Positions 62,832 to 64,000 of a DNA stretch of 64,000 nt are shown here, piece by piece. Position 1 is the stretch's first letter. Every line of letters begins with the position of its first letter. A program made the position numbers and the translations under genes. The notes beneath the pieces are model-generated. The model was not told the origin of the DNA and ran no database searches. It saw only the letters and a program-made list of their open reading frames with translations. The DNA is from Solen grandis (taxonomy: Eukaryota; Mollusca; Bivalvia; Adapedonta; Solenidae). The stretch is from NCBI GenBank assembly GCA_021229015.1, contig CM037779.1, positions 682,001 through 746,000 on the forward strand, written 5' to 3'.

Positions 62832-63941
62832 AGATTATTATCATAGGAGCTTGGTGACTTATTATTATTATTTTATTTTTATTTTTTTATTTATTTAATT
62901 GTTTTTCTACATATTTTAACCCACAAAAACATAAAAAGCAAAAGTAAAGTAAAAATTTTCGATATTAAAATTATCATTTTACATCCGTTTCTCGGTATTC
63001 TATAAAGCCTCAAGGAGTGACACCCGCCATTGTTTTCGCAACGTTGTCACAGAGTAACATCCCTTTGAAAAACTGATCCAGCTTTATTCGTTCTTGGTTC
63101 CTGTTTCTATCGTGCGGCGCATTTTAACAGCGGAAAATCACTCGCTGTTTTTGACATGCACGGGAAACCCATCCCCTAATCTTCCGATTGTTTTTTTTTA
63201 ATACTGCCTTCGTGCCTGCATCCATCCTAATAGCTATATATATATATATTCTTATACGAGCTTGATACTTTTAGACTTTTTAGGGTCTCTCCACATGTAT
63301 AATTATCCTGCTTTTATATTCAATTATACGGTAATATTTCATGATAGTCTCGTATAATTTATCATAGATTATTGCTATTATTTCCATCATACCATTTTTT
63401 TAAAGTTTTGTCTTTCATCCATTTCGGTTTGTAAAAGACTGTTGTTTTCTTTCTAACATCCAAACTCCCTGTTGCAGTCTGCACAGGCTACCAGCTTAGG
63501 TTCCCTCATTAAAAAAGGACGATATCATCATTTTATATAGAGAGAAACGTTCCATAAATAGAGACTGTGACGTCACAAGCTTGCACTTGTCATCAAGACC
63601 GGTGTTGACACATTGTTTGAGAAAGGTGCGTAACTCTCCGTCCAAAATATAAATAAAGACTGACATTCAGATAAGGTCGGGATAAAGCAAAACTGGATAA
63701 AGCAATTACTGCATTCCATACAAGGGATGTTACTCTGCGACAACGTTGCGAAAACAATGGCGGGTGTCACTCCTTGAGGCTTTATAGAATACCGAGAAAC
63801 GGATGTAAAATGATGAATTTTAATATCGAATATTTTTACTTTACTTTTGCTTTTTATGTTTTTGTGAGTGACAATATGTAGAAAAGCAATTTAATTATAA
63901 ATAAATAAATAACATATAATAAGGCTCCTATGATTATTATG
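62832..63941. mobile_element. 1.1-kb element with ~230-bp inverted ends
   Basis: Left arm 62832-63066 and right arm 63722-63941 are inverse copies with high identity (shared CGCCATTGTTTTCGCAACGT and CCGTTTCTCGGTATTC). The ends are ATTATTATCATAGGAGC and ATAATAATCATAGGAGC. The 650-bp interior has no gene. A foldback or MITE-like DNA element is likely; no clear target duplication. Confidence 0.85.
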
Positions 63942-64000
63942 CAGAACAGTTATAAGACGTCATTTGTCCACAGTTTATGATATTATTTGGCGAGGCTCAT

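Overview
The window looks like invertebrate, probably bivalve mollusc, nuclear DNA. It is AT-rich and gene-poor, the one host gene is broken into short exons with GT/AG borders, and the rest is packed with mobile elements (tRNA-headed SINEs, elements with ~160-bp tandem cores, DIRS, LINE and Ty3/Gypsy relics) of kinds common in bivalve genomes. The taxon is an inference from this content. Two runs of exactly 100 N (21930-22029 and 34926-35025) are scaffold gaps of unknown true size.

Region 1, about 1-21.3 kb: ten exons of a xanthine dehydrogenase (XDH) gene on the minus strand. They join in one uninterrupted frame (1296 nt, 432 codons) and encode much of the molybdenum-cofactor/substrate-binding half. 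Residues that separate XDH from aldehyde oxidase (Glu after GFGGK, Arg in MDRALFH) are present. The N-terminal Fe-S and FAD parts and the C-terminus are not in view. Introns carry two elements with ~166-bp tandem cores, a TTAA-flanked piggyBac-like MITE and SINEs. One intron is split by a 10.5-kb Ty3/Gypsy LTR retrotransposon (6217-16680, plus strand, antisense to the host gene) with a 4-bp target duplication, near-identical LTRs, D,D35E integrase, a chromo-like tail and a degenerate env-like region. The first exon in view (21209-21328) is followed by sixteen 42-bp repeats, each repeating the exon's splice donor in the open frame.

Region 2, about 21.5-35 kb: between the gaps lie a hAT-like end, a 3.3-kb element with long inverted ends and ~830-bp internal tandem units, a LINE 3' fragment (25.5-26.9 kb), nested elements with ~160-bp tandem cores (28.6-30.5 kb) and a minus-strand DIRS-like reverse transcriptase relic (32.4-33.2 kb).

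Region 3, about 35-64 kb: no host gene recognised. It holds SINE copies, a palindrome array (37.8-38.9 kb), a solo LTR with 5-bp target duplication (44.5-45.1 kb), a second TTAA MITE, an inverted-repeat element with a nested SINE (47.2-49.2 kb), diverged duplicated blocks (42.1/51.4 kb), a LINE inserted in a 36-bp minisatellite (55.7-57.3 kb), another LINE tail (60.2 kb), a 39-bp minisatellite (62.1 kb) and a 1.1-kb element with ~230-bp inverted ends (62.8-63.9 kb).

XDH is the only gene likely to make a functional host protein. The mobile-element reading frames are all broken or truncated.
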